Part shown: in pieces, positions 17,821 through 26,206 of the stretch | How positions within the stretch are numbered: the stretch's first letter is position 1 | Layout of the letters: each line of letters begins with the position of its first letter | Source: DASVBE01 sp963770375 | Lineage (GTDB): Bacteria; Actinomycetota; Actinomycetes; Streptosporangiales; Streptosporangiaceae | Reading direction: 5' to 3' | NCBI GenBank assembly: GCA_963770375.1 | Contig: CAVYPM010000006.1 | Span: forward strand, 310,001-374,000 | DNA: 64,000 nt | Program-made: the position numbers and the translations under genes | The notes under the pieces: model-generated | Databases searched by the model: none | Told to the model about the DNA's origin: nothing | Seen by the model: the letters and a program-made list of their open reading frames with translations, nothing else

Positions 17821-18447
17821 ATGTTGCGGGACGGGGTGATGGGCTGCTGGCCGGGCTGCGAGGATCGTCAGGTGGTTCCTGAGGACGTCCGCGACTTCTT
17901 CCTGGGCAGCGCCGGGGTGGCCGGCGCTCTGATCGGGCTGCTGTTCGTGGCCATCTCGGTGGCTGGCGAGCGGCTGGCCCGGGAGGAAGCCGCCGCGCAG
18001 TCCTACCGTGTCCGGGCCTCGGCCGCGCTCAGCGCGTTCACCAACGCGCTGGCCGTTTCGCTGTTCGCGCTCATCCCCGGGCACAAGATCGGGCCGACCG
18101 CGCTGGCGGTGGGGCTCGGCGGCCTGGTGTTCGTCGCCACCGCGCTGCTCTCGCTGATCCGGCGGCGGCAGCGGGGCCGGCCCATGCTGCAGGACGCGGT
18201 GTTCCTGCTCAGCCTGGTCGTCCTGTTCACGGTCCAGATGGTCCAGGGCATCGTCGTGATCGCCAAGCCGGACAACGCCAGCGCCGTGAACACCATCGCG
18301 GTCCTGGTGGTCGTCTGCTTCCTGATCGGTATCGCCCGCGCCTGGGAGCTGATCGGCGGGCCGTCGTTCAGCTTCACCCACGAGCTCAGGTCCCTGGTCA
18401 GGGACCACCAGAACGGCAGCGACGACCCGGCGGGCGGAAAGCCCTAA
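17821..18447 (+). CDS. four-helix membrane protein, function unknown
   Basis: About 208 residues with four hydrophobic helices (AGVAGALIGLLFVAISVAGE, FTNALAVSLFALIPGHKIG, ALAVGLGGLVFVATALLSLI, TIAVLVVVCFLIGIARAWEL) and a hydrophilic tail. Similar hypothetical membrane proteins are widespread in actinomycetes. An in-frame GTG at 17872 (VPEDVRDFF) is an equally likely start. It is divergent from the ECF sigma gene. Confidence 0.7.
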   Translation: MLRDGVMGCWPGCEDRQVVPEDVRDFFLGSAGVAGALIGLLFVAISVAGERLAREEAAAQSYRVRASAALSAFTNALAVSLFALIPGHKIGPTALAVGLGGLVFVATALLSLIRRRQRGRPMLQDAVFLLSLVVLFTVQMVQGIVVIAKPDNASAVNTIAVLVVVCFLIGIARAWELIGGPSFSFTHELRSLVRDHQNGSDDPAGGKP

Positions 18448-18606
18448 CCGAGCGCCGCGGCGAGCCACCCGGCCGCCCTTCCTGGCCGGTGAATTGCCGT
18501 TTCCCGCGCCTGCGCGGTCGCGCCTGGGGCCGGCGCCCGCGCCGCACCCACCGTAATCCTTCCTGAAAGAGCTGCTGCTGAGCGTGCTGCGCCGGGCCGG
18601 CTGACG

Positions 18607-19074
18607 TCATGTGCGGGGCTCCTCGCAGATCCGGATAAGGATGCCGAGGGCCTGCACGACCTGGGCCACGGAGACGCCTTCGAGCTCGCGCGCCCAGCGG
18701 TCGTGCAGCACGCGCAGCCGGGCGCCCGCGCGGGCGAGCACAGCGTGACCGGCTGCGGTGGGCCGGACGAGGCGGGCGCGGCGGTCGGCCGGGTCGGTGA
18801 CCCGCTCCAGGAGGCCGGCCTGCTCCAGATCGGCGACCAGCTCGCCCATGGCCTGGTGCGTCATACGCGCCCGCTCGGCGAGCGCGGTGATCCGGGTGCC
18901 GCCGGGGTCGAGGTGCTCGAACACCTGGGCGTGCGCGGCCCGCAGCACGGGCCCGCCGTCCGGGTTCGCCGTCACGCGAAGCGCCTCAACGAGAGCGTTG
19001 CCGGCCCGTTTCACCGCGCGGGCCATCGCCGTGACCTCAGAGAACTGATCGTCCACGGCCCCAGTTTGACACAT
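18607..19074 (-). CDS. MarR-family transcriptional regulator
   Basis: About 155 residues from the ATG at 19074; a GTG at 19056 is the alternative. The winged helix reads ITALAERARMTHQAMGELVA then DLEQAGLLERVTDPADRRAR, a standard MarR core. A perfect 35-bp palindrome lies directly upstream, between this gene and the divergent isochorismatase-fold hydrolase. MarR proteins usually repress such a divergent neighbour and are relieved by an aromatic or oxidised ligand. Confidence 0.92.
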   Translation of the reverse strand: MCQTGAVDDQFSEVTAMARAVKRAGNALVEALRVTANPDGGPVLRAAHAQVFEHLDPGGTRITALAERARMTHQAMGELVADLEQAGLLERVTDPADRRARLVRPTAAGHAVLARAGARLRVLHDRWARELEGVSVAQVVQALGILIRICEEPRT

Positions 19075-19076
19075 TC

Positions 19077-19111
19077 GCAGGTTGCCTGCGCATAATGCGC
19101 AGGCAACCTGC
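19077..19111. promoter_or_regulatory. perfect 35-bp palindrome, candidate MarR operator
   Basis: 17-base arms (19077-19093 and 19095-19111) are exact reverse complements around a single central A. It fills the space between the divergent MarR and hydrolase genes, so one bound dimer could block both promoters. Confidence 0.8.
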
Positions 19112-19144
19112 CTAACTTCTTCCGTGCTCCGAGGTGACCGCCCG

Positions 19145-19732
19145 ATGCCACTGACCGTCCTCGATCCCCGTACTGCGCTAGTCCTCATCGACTTCCAGTA
19201 CGGCCTTCTGGCGCTGGCCGGCGAGCAGCTTCTGGCCGGCCCGCTGGCCCGTGCCGCCGAGCTCGCGGCCGCGTTCCGTGCTCGGCAGCAGCCGGTCGTG
19301 CTGGTCCGGGTCAGCTTCGCCGCGGACTTCGCCGATGCGCCCCGCAACCGGACCAGCGTCAGCCGTCCCGCGGCCCGCCCGCCGGCGAACTGGACCGAGC
19401 CGCTGCCCGAGCTGGACCAGCAGCCGTCGGATCTGGTCGTGACCAAGCACCAGCCCGGCGCCTTCTACGGCACCGACCTGGACCTGCAGCTGCGCCGCCG
19501 CGGCGTCACCGGCATCGTCCTCGGCGGCGTCGCCACCAGCCTGGGCGTGGAAAGCACCGGCCGGGCCGGCTACGACCTGGGGTACAACCTGACGTTCGCG
19601 GCCGACGCGATGGCCGACTTCAGCCCGCGCGCCCATCAGCACTGCCTCGAGGTGACGTTCCCGCAGTTCGGTGAGGTTGATACGGCCGGGGCGATCATCG
19701 CCGCGCTCGGCCGGGCGCCGCAGCTGGCCTGA
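19145..19732 (+). CDS. isochorismatase-fold hydrolase lacking the usual nucleophile Cys
   Basis: 195 residues from the ATG at 19145. The fold is clear: Asp in TALVLIDFQYGLL, Lys in LVVTKHQPGAFYGTDL, and the third motif region GGVATSLGVESTGRAGYDLG. In Cys hydrolases of this family that last motif has Cys before VE; here it is Gly. Members lacking that Cys include enzymes acting on vinyl ethers such as isochorismate, so amide hydrolysis is unlikely. Probably controlled by the divergent MarR protein. Confidence 0.9.
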   Translation: MPLTVLDPRTALVLIDFQYGLLALAGEQLLAGPLARAAELAAAFRARQQPVVLVRVSFAADFADAPRNRTSVSRPAARPPANWTEPLPELDQQPSDLVVTKHQPGAFYGTDLDLQLRRRGVTGIVLGGVATSLGVESTGRAGYDLGYNLTFAADAMADFSPRAHQHCLEVTFPQFGEVDTAGAIIAALGRAPQLA

Positions 19733-19749
19733 GCGGGCCCGGACGGCAA

Positions 19750-19780
19750 ACGGCACCCCCGGCCGGGCCGGGGGTGCCGT
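19750..19780. terminator. shared terminator hairpin
   Basis: 13-base arms (19750-19762 and 19768-19780) around CCGGG, located between the convergent hydrolase gene (ends 19732) and the secreted-protein gene (ends 19795). Only a short T stretch follows. Confidence 0.7.
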
Positions 19781-19794
19781 TATGAGCTGGTTGC

Positions 19795-20568
19795 CTAGGA
19801 GACGCGGGGGCCGACGGGGTCGGTGAGGGTGAACATCTGACGGTCGGGGACCTGACCGCCGGAGAAATTCTCCTGCTCCAGGAACAGGCCGTTGAGCGGG
19901 GACGTGGTGTTCGGGTTCAGGGTGAGCACCAGGGGGTTGCTGGCCGAGGTGTCGGCCGCGAACTCCAGCGGGAAGTAGTGCAGGCGGTGCTTGAGGCCCG
20001 GCTTCGTGACGACGATGCCGGCCTGCAGGTCAGGGATCCAGAACGAGCGCGGGGTGCCGCAGCGCTCGAGGCGGATCTTGAAGCCCAGGGTCGCCGACAT
20101 GGCGCCGACGCAGTAGCCGGACTCGTTGCCGTCGGGGGCGAACTGCGCCTGGTACACCCGGTAGGTCGGCGGGTAGTTGAGGCAGGCGTAGGACGTCGGG
20201 TCGATCGAGTTCGCGCCGCCGGTGCCGCACAGCTGGCTGAGGGTGCCCACCAGCGTGATGATGAAGTCCTCGTTGGTGCGGGTGTTGCTGGCCTGGCGCA
20301 GGTTGACCTTGCGGCCCTGGTACAGCGACGGCGGCACCACTCCCAGGCCGGTCGCGTTCTGGATGAAGTCCGGGGCGTTGCCCTGGTTCAGCATCAGGTT
20401 CGAGATGTTCGTGCAGCGCATGCCGCTGTTCTGGCAGACCGTGGTCTCGGCCGGCTTCACGTTGTGGCTGCTGGCGGAGGCGGCCGTGGCGCCGGCCAGC
20501 CCCACGGTGGTGCTCACGGCCACCGACGCAGCGAGCACATAGAGACCCTTGATGGAACGGGTGCGCAT
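19795..20568 (-). CDS. secreted protein of unknown function
   Basis: About 257 residues from the ATG at 20568, preceded by a strong AGGAAGGGA ribosome binding site. A Sec signal peptide (MRTRSIKGLYVLAASVAVST, cleavage after ATAASAS) leads to an exported domain with several Cys residues in pairs (VCQNSGMRC, then LCGTG, YACLN, YCVGA, ERCGT), likely disulphide-bonded. I do not recognise the domain. Similar exported actinomycete proteins are usually annotated hypothetical. Confidence 0.75.
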   Translation of the reverse strand: MRTRSIKGLYVLAASVAVSTTVGLAGATAASASSHNVKPAETTVCQNSGMRCTNISNLMLNQGNAPDFIQNATGLGVVPPSLYQGRKVNLRQASNTRTNEDFIITLVGTLSQLCGTGGANSIDPTSYACLNYPPTYRVYQAQFAPDGNESGYCVGAMSATLGFKIRLERCGTPRSFWIPDLQAGIVVTKPGLKHRLHYFPLEFAADTSASNPLVLTLNPNTTSPLNGLFLEQENFSGGQVPDRQMFTLTDPVGPRVS

Positions 20569-20754
20569 GGGTGTTCCCTTCCTGTGGATACTGGCCGGCG
20601 AGCACCATCGGGTGGCCTGGCGGTCGAGCACAAGCCGGCGGCTTCAGATGGCTGAGCGATCCGCGCCGCGTCCGCGTTACTGCTGGGGCTGATTTCTTTG
20701 CCCGGGTGCGTGACCGGTGATCGCGGCGGTGCGGGGCGGCCGTAGGCTCGGGCC

Positions 20755-20868
20755 GTGGATCTGCCGGACGCGACGCTGATGTTCCTGGTCGAGGCCGCCG
20801 GCTACCCGGCTGTGGCCGAGCTCGCGCAGTCGGCTCATGAGCGCCTGGTGGGGGCGAGGATCCGCTGA
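20755..20868 (+). CDS. possible 37-residue small protein
   Basis: A GTG at 20755 opens a short frame (VDLPDATLMFLVEAAGYPAV then AELAQSAHERLVGAR) with coding-like composition in an otherwise empty 270-base gap. No good ribosome binding site is visible. It may be a small protein or the relic of a longer one. Confidence 0.25.
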   Translation: MDLPDATLMFLVEAAGYPAVAELAQSAHERLVGARIR

Positions 20869-20901
20869 CCGCTGGACTGCCGCCGATGGCGCCTGTGGCG
20901 T

Positions 20902-21363
20902 CTAGGGCCCGGGCCGGATAGCGGCCGCCTGCTGGCCGAGATCAACCCGTACGGTCATGGGCGTGGACGCCATCGAGCGGAAGAAGATGCCGTCCGCGCG
21001 GCCCATCCAGCCGGTGAGCTGGTCCATGGTCTTGCGGCGGGTCCAGGCGTCATCGCCGGGCAGCAGCGTGGCCGTGCCGGGGTGCCAGGTGCGCCCGATC
21101 TTCAGCCGTATCTGCGGGCGGGCCGAGATGTTCTGCACGTAGCCGCACCGCCAGCCGTGCTCGGCCACCAGCCAGACGACGTCGCCGTCCCGTGCGACGG
21201 TGACCGGTGTCGTCCGCCGCAGGCCGGTGCGGCGGCCGGTGGTCTCGACCAGCGCGAAGATCTTCGGGGCGAGGCCGGCGCGGATCATGGCACGCATGCC
21301 AGGGTTCAGGAGGTAGGCCTCGACCCGGCGCTGGATCGTGTGGCGGGACGCCATGAGGGTCAT
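20902..21363 (-). CDS. deazaflavin (F420)-dependent nitroreductase family protein
   Basis: 153 residues, the usual length for Ddn/Rv1558-like proteins. Landmarks are a tail-helix start (YLLNPGMRAMIRAGLAPKIF), LVETTGRRTGLRRTTPVTV, VWLVAEHGWRCGYVQNISAR and QIRLKIGRTWHPGTATLLP. The family uses reduced F420 to reduce quinones or nitro compounds at the membrane. ATG at 21363 or three codons later. It stands alone. Confidence 0.88.
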   Translation of the reverse strand: MTLMASRHTIQRRVEAYLLNPGMRAMIRAGLAPKIFALVETTGRRTGLRRTTPVTVARDGDVVWLVAEHGWRCGYVQNISARPQIRLKIGRTWHPGTATLLPGDDAWTRRKTMDQLTGWMGRADGIFFRSMASTPMTVRVDLGQQAAAIRPGP

Positions 21364-21462
21364 CGTGGGCGGATTGCTGGCCTGGTGGCAACCGGCTGGG
21401 GGGCGTTGTGACGCATCTCTCGCGGGGCTATGCGGGGGTGGCGGCCCGCTGTCCGTCGAGGG

Positions 21463-22392
21463 TCAGGTTCTGGCGGCGTTCCTGTGCTGGGGGCGGCCGT
21501 GCCGGCGCGTTGCGGGGCCGGCGGCCGTTGCGGGGCCGGCCGGTGACCGGCCGAAGAAGTAGGCGGGTGCCTGGCTGAACGAGGCGGGGAAGTCCGAGAT
21601 GAACAGGCGCTCGATGAGCACGTTGCATCCGGCCTTTGCGGCGAGCTCGCTGAGCTGTGACGGCAGGGCATTGTGCGGCAGGTTCAGAACCACGAGCCGG
21701 GCGCGCTCGAGGCCCAGGCGGACGAGTTCCGGTACGTCGACGGCGAGGGCCTCGAGCGTGAACGGCTGGGCCAGGTCGTATTTGTAGGTGCCGCGCCAGG
21801 GCGGATCGAGATGAACGATGGAGAATTCCTGGCCTGCCTCGACGGCGGCGGCCAGCGTCGCCGGGCCATCGGCCACGCGGTACCCGACGCTGGCGGACAG
21901 GCCGGCGAGCGCCATGTTGTGCGTGGCGACGCCGACCGTCGTGGGGTCGTTGTCGGTTGCCTGGACGCGGCAGCCGGCTTTCGCGTACGAGTACGCCATC
22001 TGGCCGATCCCGGCGAACAGGTCAAGCACGCCCGGGGCTTCGCCGGCGCGGCCGCCGTGGCCGGTGTGGCCGGTGTGGCCGCGGCCCGGCTCCGGCAGGA
22101 TTTCGAGGGCGGTGCGGGCGATCTCCTGCGCGCAGGCATGCGGGGTCGTCTCGCGCAGGGCGCGCTGCGTTATCTGGTATCCCGCCAGGAGCGCCTCGTT
22201 GACCGGCAGGCCGAAGAGGTAGCGCAGGTAGCCAGGAGCGCCGAACCTGGCTCCCATCTCCCGGCAGTATCCGAGAACCGCGTCCGCGTGCTCTCCCGAC
22301 AGGACGACGCCGCGGCCCGCCTCATCGGCAAGCGGCCCGAACGGCAGCATGAGGTTCTGCGGCGCGTCGTGGGGAGAATCCGGCCTGGTCAT
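21463..22392 (-). CDS. class I SAM methyltransferase, TGS1-like
   Basis: 309 residues. After a variable N-terminal helical part and a GHTGHTGHGG linker comes the SAM-binding motif GVLDLFAGIGQMAYSYAKAG, an acidic VQATDNDPTTV, and the catalytic motif SIVHLDPPWRGTYKYD. The D-PPW motif with this spacing is the hallmark of the TGS1/RNA N2-guanine branch and of some nucleic-acid N-methyltransferases. The substrate in bacteria is unclear; RNA or DNA bases are likely. The C-terminus is a disordered Arg/Pro-rich tail. Confidence 0.8.
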   Translation of the reverse strand: MTRPDSPHDAPQNLMLPFGPLADEAGRGVVLSGEHADAVLGYCREMGARFGAPGYLRYLFGLPVNEALLAGYQITQRALRETTPHACAQEIARTALEILPEPGRGHTGHTGHGGRAGEAPGVLDLFAGIGQMAYSYAKAGCRVQATDNDPTTVGVATHNMALAGLSASVGYRVADGPATLAAAVEAGQEFSIVHLDPPWRGTYKYDLAQPFTLEALAVDVPELVRLGLERARLVVLNLPHNALPSQLSELAAKAGCNVLIERLFISDFPASFSQAPAYFFGRSPAGPATAAGPATRRHGRPQHRNAART

Positions 22393-22694
22393 CGCAATGA
22401 GTGCCTTCCAGCAGCCCGCCCGTCAGACTTAACGCACAAGAATGCCGCAGGGGTGCTGGATCAGGCCAGCAGCCTCGATGCCCCGTGACTGCTGCTCACA
22501 ATATCGGTGGGCCGGCAATGGTGATCTTCTTCGGTGCGCTGTCGTCGGCGCCCGCAGTCCCTCGGCCTGCGTGACCATCCAGCATCATGCCCCGCCCGCG
22601 GTCGCCCGCGGGCCCGCGGCCACCGCCAGCGCGTGGCTTCAGCCGCTTCGGCCGGCGGCCGGGGAAGATCGGGGACGCGAGCAGACTGCGGCGA
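22393..22694. other. intergenic gap, no gene recognised
   Basis: About 300 bases between the methyltransferase start and the DUF1707 gene end. It must hold the methyltransferase promoter; no convincing ORF, RNA or repeat was seen. Confidence 0.4.
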
Positions 22695-23567
22695 TCAGCT
22701 GCCTGGGCTGGGGGCTGGTCCCAGCCGCAGCTGCCCGCCGGCCCGCTTCTGATGCCGTACGTCGACGATCAGGCCCACGGTGACGGGCGGGGCCAGGAGC
22801 ACGGTGGCGGCGCACAGTCCTGCGGTCATGAACGCCAGGGAGTTGTCGAATCCCACCAGCAGGAGGGCTGCGAGCGAGCCGGCCGCGGCAGTGCTCGCCC
22901 CCACGCCCAGCCAGGCTTCGAGGGCTGATGGCCGCCGGGCGGTCATATCGGCGGGAAGGTCGGCGATAAGCGCGTCCTGATCGGCGCGGGACCACACCGA
23001 GGGCGCCGTCGGCACCTGGGCCGTCCGCGCCTCGAGTTCGTCCTCGGTCAGCCGGCCTTGTTCCTTCGCGGCCTGGAGATATTCGATCACCTGGTAGCGC
23101 GGCAGCGGCAACGGCTGCTCGCTGGAGGGCTTCGCGCGCCGTGAGGCGACCATCTTGACCACGCCGAGAGTCCAGAAGCACGGGTAGATGACCGCAAGGA
23201 ACACGATCAACGTCCATATGGTGGTGCTGGGGCCGGGGGGCAGGAGAATGATCGCCACGATGCCCGGCAGGAAAGCCGCGTATTCGAACCACCAGGCCCT
23301 CTTCGTCGCCCGCCACGGGGCGCGCTGAGACCTTGTTCCGGTGAGTTCCGTGGGAAGGTCGGCGATAACTTCCGCCAGGTCCGCATACGTCTTTGCCGCA
23401 TAGGTCTGCTCTACCCGCGCGCTGAGCTCCTCCTGGGTCAGCCGCCCCTGCACGAACGCGGCCTGGAGAGCCCCGGCCACCTGCTCGCGCTCGGAGTCGG
23501 ACGCCCGGAGCCGCCCTCGGTCCCGGCTCTTCCCGGTTACTGCCTTATCCCCTGGTCCGGCCGTCAC
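22695..23567 (-). CDS. membrane protein with two DUF1707-type domains
   Basis: About 290 residues from the GTG at 23567, which has a GGGGAGG ribosome binding site four bases upstream. The N-terminal DUF1707 domain reads RLRASDSEREQVAGALQAAF then GRLTQEELSARVEQTYAAKT; two membrane helices follow; a second, weaker copy is YLQAAKEQGRLTEDELEART; then two more helices. DUF1707 proteins are actinobacterial and probably protein-interacting; their function is not established. A diverged copy of its last codons appears near 34040. Confidence 0.85.
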   Translation of the reverse strand: MTAGPGDKAVTGKSRDRGRLRASDSEREQVAGALQAAFVQGRLTQEELSARVEQTYAAKTYADLAEVIADLPTELTGTRSQRAPWRATKRAWWFEYAAFLPGIVAIILLPPGPSTTIWTLIVFLAVIYPCFWTLGVVKMVASRRAKPSSEQPLPLPRYQVIEYLQAAKEQGRLTEDELEARTAQVPTAPSVWSRADQDALIADLPADMTARRPSALEAWLGVGASTAAAGSLAALLLVGFDNSLAFMTAGLCAATVLLAPPVTVGLIVDVRHQKRAGGQLRLGPAPSPGS

Positions 23568-23693
23568 TGAGCCTCCCCCACCAGCGGTGCTGCGGCAAAG
23601 CGTAACGCCGCAGCCTTTTCGCTGGCTATAGCCCTCGACGGGCTCAGCCTGCACGCCCCGCTCCGCAGTGACGCCTCGATCAGGGAGTACTGC

Positions 23694-23963
23694 TCACTCC
23701 GGGAGCGTGATCCGCAGCACGTCCGCCACGTGCGGGCTGTCCCTTACTGTGAAACCCTCGTCCACGAGAATTTCCCGGTATTTCTGCAGTTCACGGATGC
23801 GCCCGAGGCTCCCTCTTCGCACCCCGGGAATGCAGGTGACCACGACCCATCCGCCCTGCGGATCGCCTTCGACCTGAAAGCCTCGCCGGCCCGGTTCCCA
23901 TTCCTGGCAGCCGGCGCTGCGCAGTGCGTCCCGCACCCGCGCGGCAACCAGGCTGGTGTCCAC
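23694..23963 (-). CDS. small hypothetical protein
   Basis: 89 residues (start VAARVRDALRSAGC, end VADVLRITLPE). Composition is normal for a folded cytosolic alpha/beta protein; no known domain recognised. It lies between the DinB and DUF1707 genes on the same strand and may be co-transcribed with DinB, 27 bases upstream. Confidence 0.6.
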   Translation of the reverse strand: MDTSLVAARVRDALRSAGCQEWEPGRRGFQVEGDPQGGWVVVTCIPGVRRGSLGRIRELQKYREILVDEGFTVRDSPHVADVLRITLPE

Positions 23964-23990
23964 GGGCCAGCCTTACCACACCGGCCAAAG

Positions 23991-24590
23991 TTACGCATCC
24001 GGGCGGGAACGACGGCGTGCAGCTTTGGCGGCCTGCTCGATTTTCGAGTAGCGGCTCTTCCAGTACGCGGCGTCGTATGTGCCGGAGGCCGTGCTCTCCG
24101 GGTCGGCGCCGATCGCGCCGTCGAGTTGCTCGCGGAGGATGTCGGCATGACCGGCGTGACGGCTGGTCTCGCTGAGGATGTGGACCATGATGTTGAACAG
24201 TTTCACGTTGGGACGAGGCCACCACGGCACGTGACCAGGGGCGTCGATAGGCAGCGCGCTGATCGTGGCGTCCGAGTGTTCCCATGCGCGCCGGTAGAAG
24301 CCGATGATCTCGTCGCGGGTCTCCTGCTCGGTGGCCCAGAAGTCGGCGCCGCGCGCGGTCTCGTCGTCCCACCGGGGCAGTGGTTCAGGGAACGGCCGGC
24401 CGAAGACCTCTCCGAAGTACCTGGCCTCCCACGTCGCCAGGTGCTTGACCAGGCCAAGAAGATTCGTTCCGGTTGCCGTCAGGGGACGGCGGATGTCGTA
24501 GTCGGAGAGCCCGTCGAGCTTCCAGAGCAGTGCCTCGCGGATCCAGCGCAGATCGCCGTGCAGGTACTCCTTCGCGAATTCATCGATCAC
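23991..24590 (-). CDS. DinB-fold protein (DUF664 type)
   Basis: 199 residues from a GTG start. Family motifs: LGLVKHLATWEARYFGEVFG and MVHILSETSRHAGHADILRE, with metal-ligand His residues. The C-terminal extension (SGTYDAAYWKSRYSKIEQAA) is basic. These proteins resemble thiol-dependent enzymes but the reaction is unknown. Second of three intact DinB genes in the window. Confidence 0.88.
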   Translation of the reverse strand: MIDEFAKEYLHGDLRWIREALLWKLDGLSDYDIRRPLTATGTNLLGLVKHLATWEARYFGEVFGRPFPEPLPRWDDETARGADFWATEQETRDEIIGFYRRAWEHSDATISALPIDAPGHVPWWPRPNVKLFNIMVHILSETSRHAGHADILREQLDGAIGADPESTASGTYDAAYWKSRYSKIEQAAKAARRRSRPDA

Positions 24591-24612
24591 GGGGTATCAG
24601 CGTGCCAGATAC

Positions 24613-25176
24613 CTAGAGCAGCTCGGCTCGGTGCCGGATGCTCGCAGGGTGGATGAACTCGGCGGCCGGCTTGCGTAGCCACTGAGTCACCCGCATCGTG
24701 AGGGCCAGATCGGCCATGCGCGCAGTACGCAGATTGCTCAGCCGGCTCGGAGTGCAGTCAACCTGCCCGGCCAGCCCGGCCCACGTCAGCCCCTGCCGCT
24801 GCCGCTCCCCGTTGAGCGCAGCGTGGAGCTGGGCGAGGTCCCAGCGGAGACGGCTGTCCGGGCCCGGATCCGGAAGCCGCACGTCTCCGACGTCCCGGGC
24901 CGGGCCGGTGAGGAAGTCCTCCGGTGCCTTCCCCAGCCAGCGCAGCAGGTAGAGCGCATACTGGCACGACGTCTCACCGCGCGCGCCCAGCCGGGAGACT
25001 GCGCCGCCGCACAGCGGATGATCGTCGCGCTGGGCGTTGAGCTGCGCGGACTGATCCCACAGCTCGTCAGCCAGCTCGTACCAGCCCAGATCACGGTTAC
25101 GGCGTGCATCGTTGACCGCGGCGAAGAACGCCGCGAAGTCGAACGTGGCCAGAGCATCAACGTCAGTCACGCACAC
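24613..25176 (-). CDS. XRE-like helix-turn-helix protein
   Basis: 187 residues from a GTG at 25176 with a GGAAGG ribosome binding site. Two related halves each look like a small helical DNA-binding unit; the second is clearer (GLTWAGLAGQVDCTPSRLSN then LALTMRVTQWLRKPAAEFI). Divergent from a phosphotransferase gene whose start codon is covered by a perfect stem-loop, which could be this protein's operator. Confidence 0.7.
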   Translation of the reverse strand: MCVTDVDALATFDFAAFFAAVNDARRNRDLGWYELADELWDQSAQLNAQRDDHPLCGGAVSRLGARGETSCQYALYLLRWLGKAPEDFLTGPARDVGDVRLPDPGPDSRLRWDLAQLHAALNGERQRQGLTWAGLAGQVDCTPSRLSNLRTARMADLALTMRVTQWLRKPAAEFIHPASIRHRAELL

Positions 25177-25246
25177 GTACCTTCCCCCAGGCCGGGCAGA
25201 TACCGGCGCGTACGCAGGTTTTCGCAGCTTCCCTCAGTACGGGCCC

Positions 25247-25272
25247 AGTGGCACAGTCCTGACTGTGCCACT
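25247..25272. promoter_or_regulatory. perfect inverted repeat covering the phosphotransferase start
   Basis: 11-base arms AGTGGCACAGT and ACTGTGCCACT (25247-25257, 25262-25272) around CCTG. The GTG start at 25265 lies inside the right arm. It could be an operator for the divergent XRE-like protein or an RNA hairpin that masks translation initiation. Confidence 0.6.
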
Positions 25273-26185
25273 AGGTGATCTGCCGGGCTGGTTAGCAGCC
25301 TGGTGCCTGGACCATCTCGGTGACGAACCCGTCGAGGTGCTGTTCCAGCTGCAGCAGGTCTCGATGGTGTTCGGTCTTCGGTTGACCGGTGGCACAGACG
25401 TCGTGGTGAAGGCGCGCGCCGATGACGGCCGGGCCGTGTCGTGTGTCGCGGCGCAGGCCCGGTTGGCCGAGCGCGGGTTTCCGTGCGCCCGGCCGCTCAC
25501 GCCGGTCGTCGGTGCCGGCCCGCTGGCTGTGCACGCCGAAGAGTTCCGGCCCGGCGGCGAGGTGCTGCACGGGGACTCGCCGGGCATAGCCGCGCGCTGC
25601 GCGGAGGTATTCGCCCGGCTGATGGCCGAGCTGGCCGACGTGACCGTCGCGCCGCCGCTGCCGAACCCGCCCTGGGTGCGCTGGGACCACGCCGATCCCG
25701 GGGTGTGGCCGGCGATGGAGTTCCTCGATAACCGGGACCAGAGCGTCGTGCCCGCGTACGTCGCTGAGACGGCGGAGCGGGCTCGCGGGCGGATCCTCGC
25801 CGCCGGCCTGCCGTGCGTGCTGGGCCACGCCGACTTCGAGGCGCAGAACATGCGGTGGCACGGCCGGGAGGTGTGGGCGGTGCACGACTGGGACAGCCTG
25901 GCGTGGCAGCCGGAGGCGGCGCTGGCGGGAGCGGCGTGTGGGTCGTTCGCCAGTGCCGGGCCGCCCACGCTGGCGCCGGTCGAAAGCTCCGCGGCGTTCC
26001 TGGTGGCTTATCAGAGCATCCGGGGGCGCTTGTTCACGGCTGTGGAGCAGGAGGTCGCGTGGGCAGCCAGCTTGTGGATGGCGGCCTACAACGCCCGGGA
26101 GGAGGCGCTGCACGGCAGCACCTCGGTGGGCCGCGACGCGCTCCGCGCCCAGGCAGCCGAACGCCTCCGCCGGGCCAGTGCCTAG
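25265..26185 (+). CDS. aminoglycoside-phosphotransferase-fold kinase
   Basis: About 306 residues from the GTG at 25265. Kinase landmarks are VVVKARADDGRAVSCVAAQA, the catalytic loop VLGHADFEAQNMRWHG (H-x-D-x4-N) and the metal-binding Asp in VWAVHDWDSLAWQPE. APH-fold proteins phosphorylate antibiotics, choline, homoserine or sugars; the substrate here is unknown. The start codon is buried in a perfect inverted repeat. A Nudix gene follows 21 bases downstream. Confidence 0.85.
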   Translation: MPLGDLPGWLAAWCLDHLGDEPVEVLFQLQQVSMVFGLRLTGGTDVVVKARADDGRAVSCVAAQARLAERGFPCARPLTPVVGAGPLAVHAEEFRPGGEVLHGDSPGIAARCAEVFARLMAELADVTVAPPLPNPPWVRWDHADPGVWPAMEFLDNRDQSVVPAYVAETAERARGRILAAGLPCVLGHADFEAQNMRWHGREVWAVHDWDSLAWQPEAALAGAACGSFASAGPPTLAPVESSAAFLVAYQSIRGRLFTAVEQEVAWAASLWMAAYNAREEALHGSTSVGRDALRAQAAERLRRASA

Positions 26186-26206
26186 ACGGTGTGATACGAC
26201 AACCGG

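Noticed and set aside
22068..22090. GHTGHTGHGG-coding triplet-like repeat in the methyltransferase gene
   Set aside because: A short linker within one gene; too few units to be a meaningful repeat.
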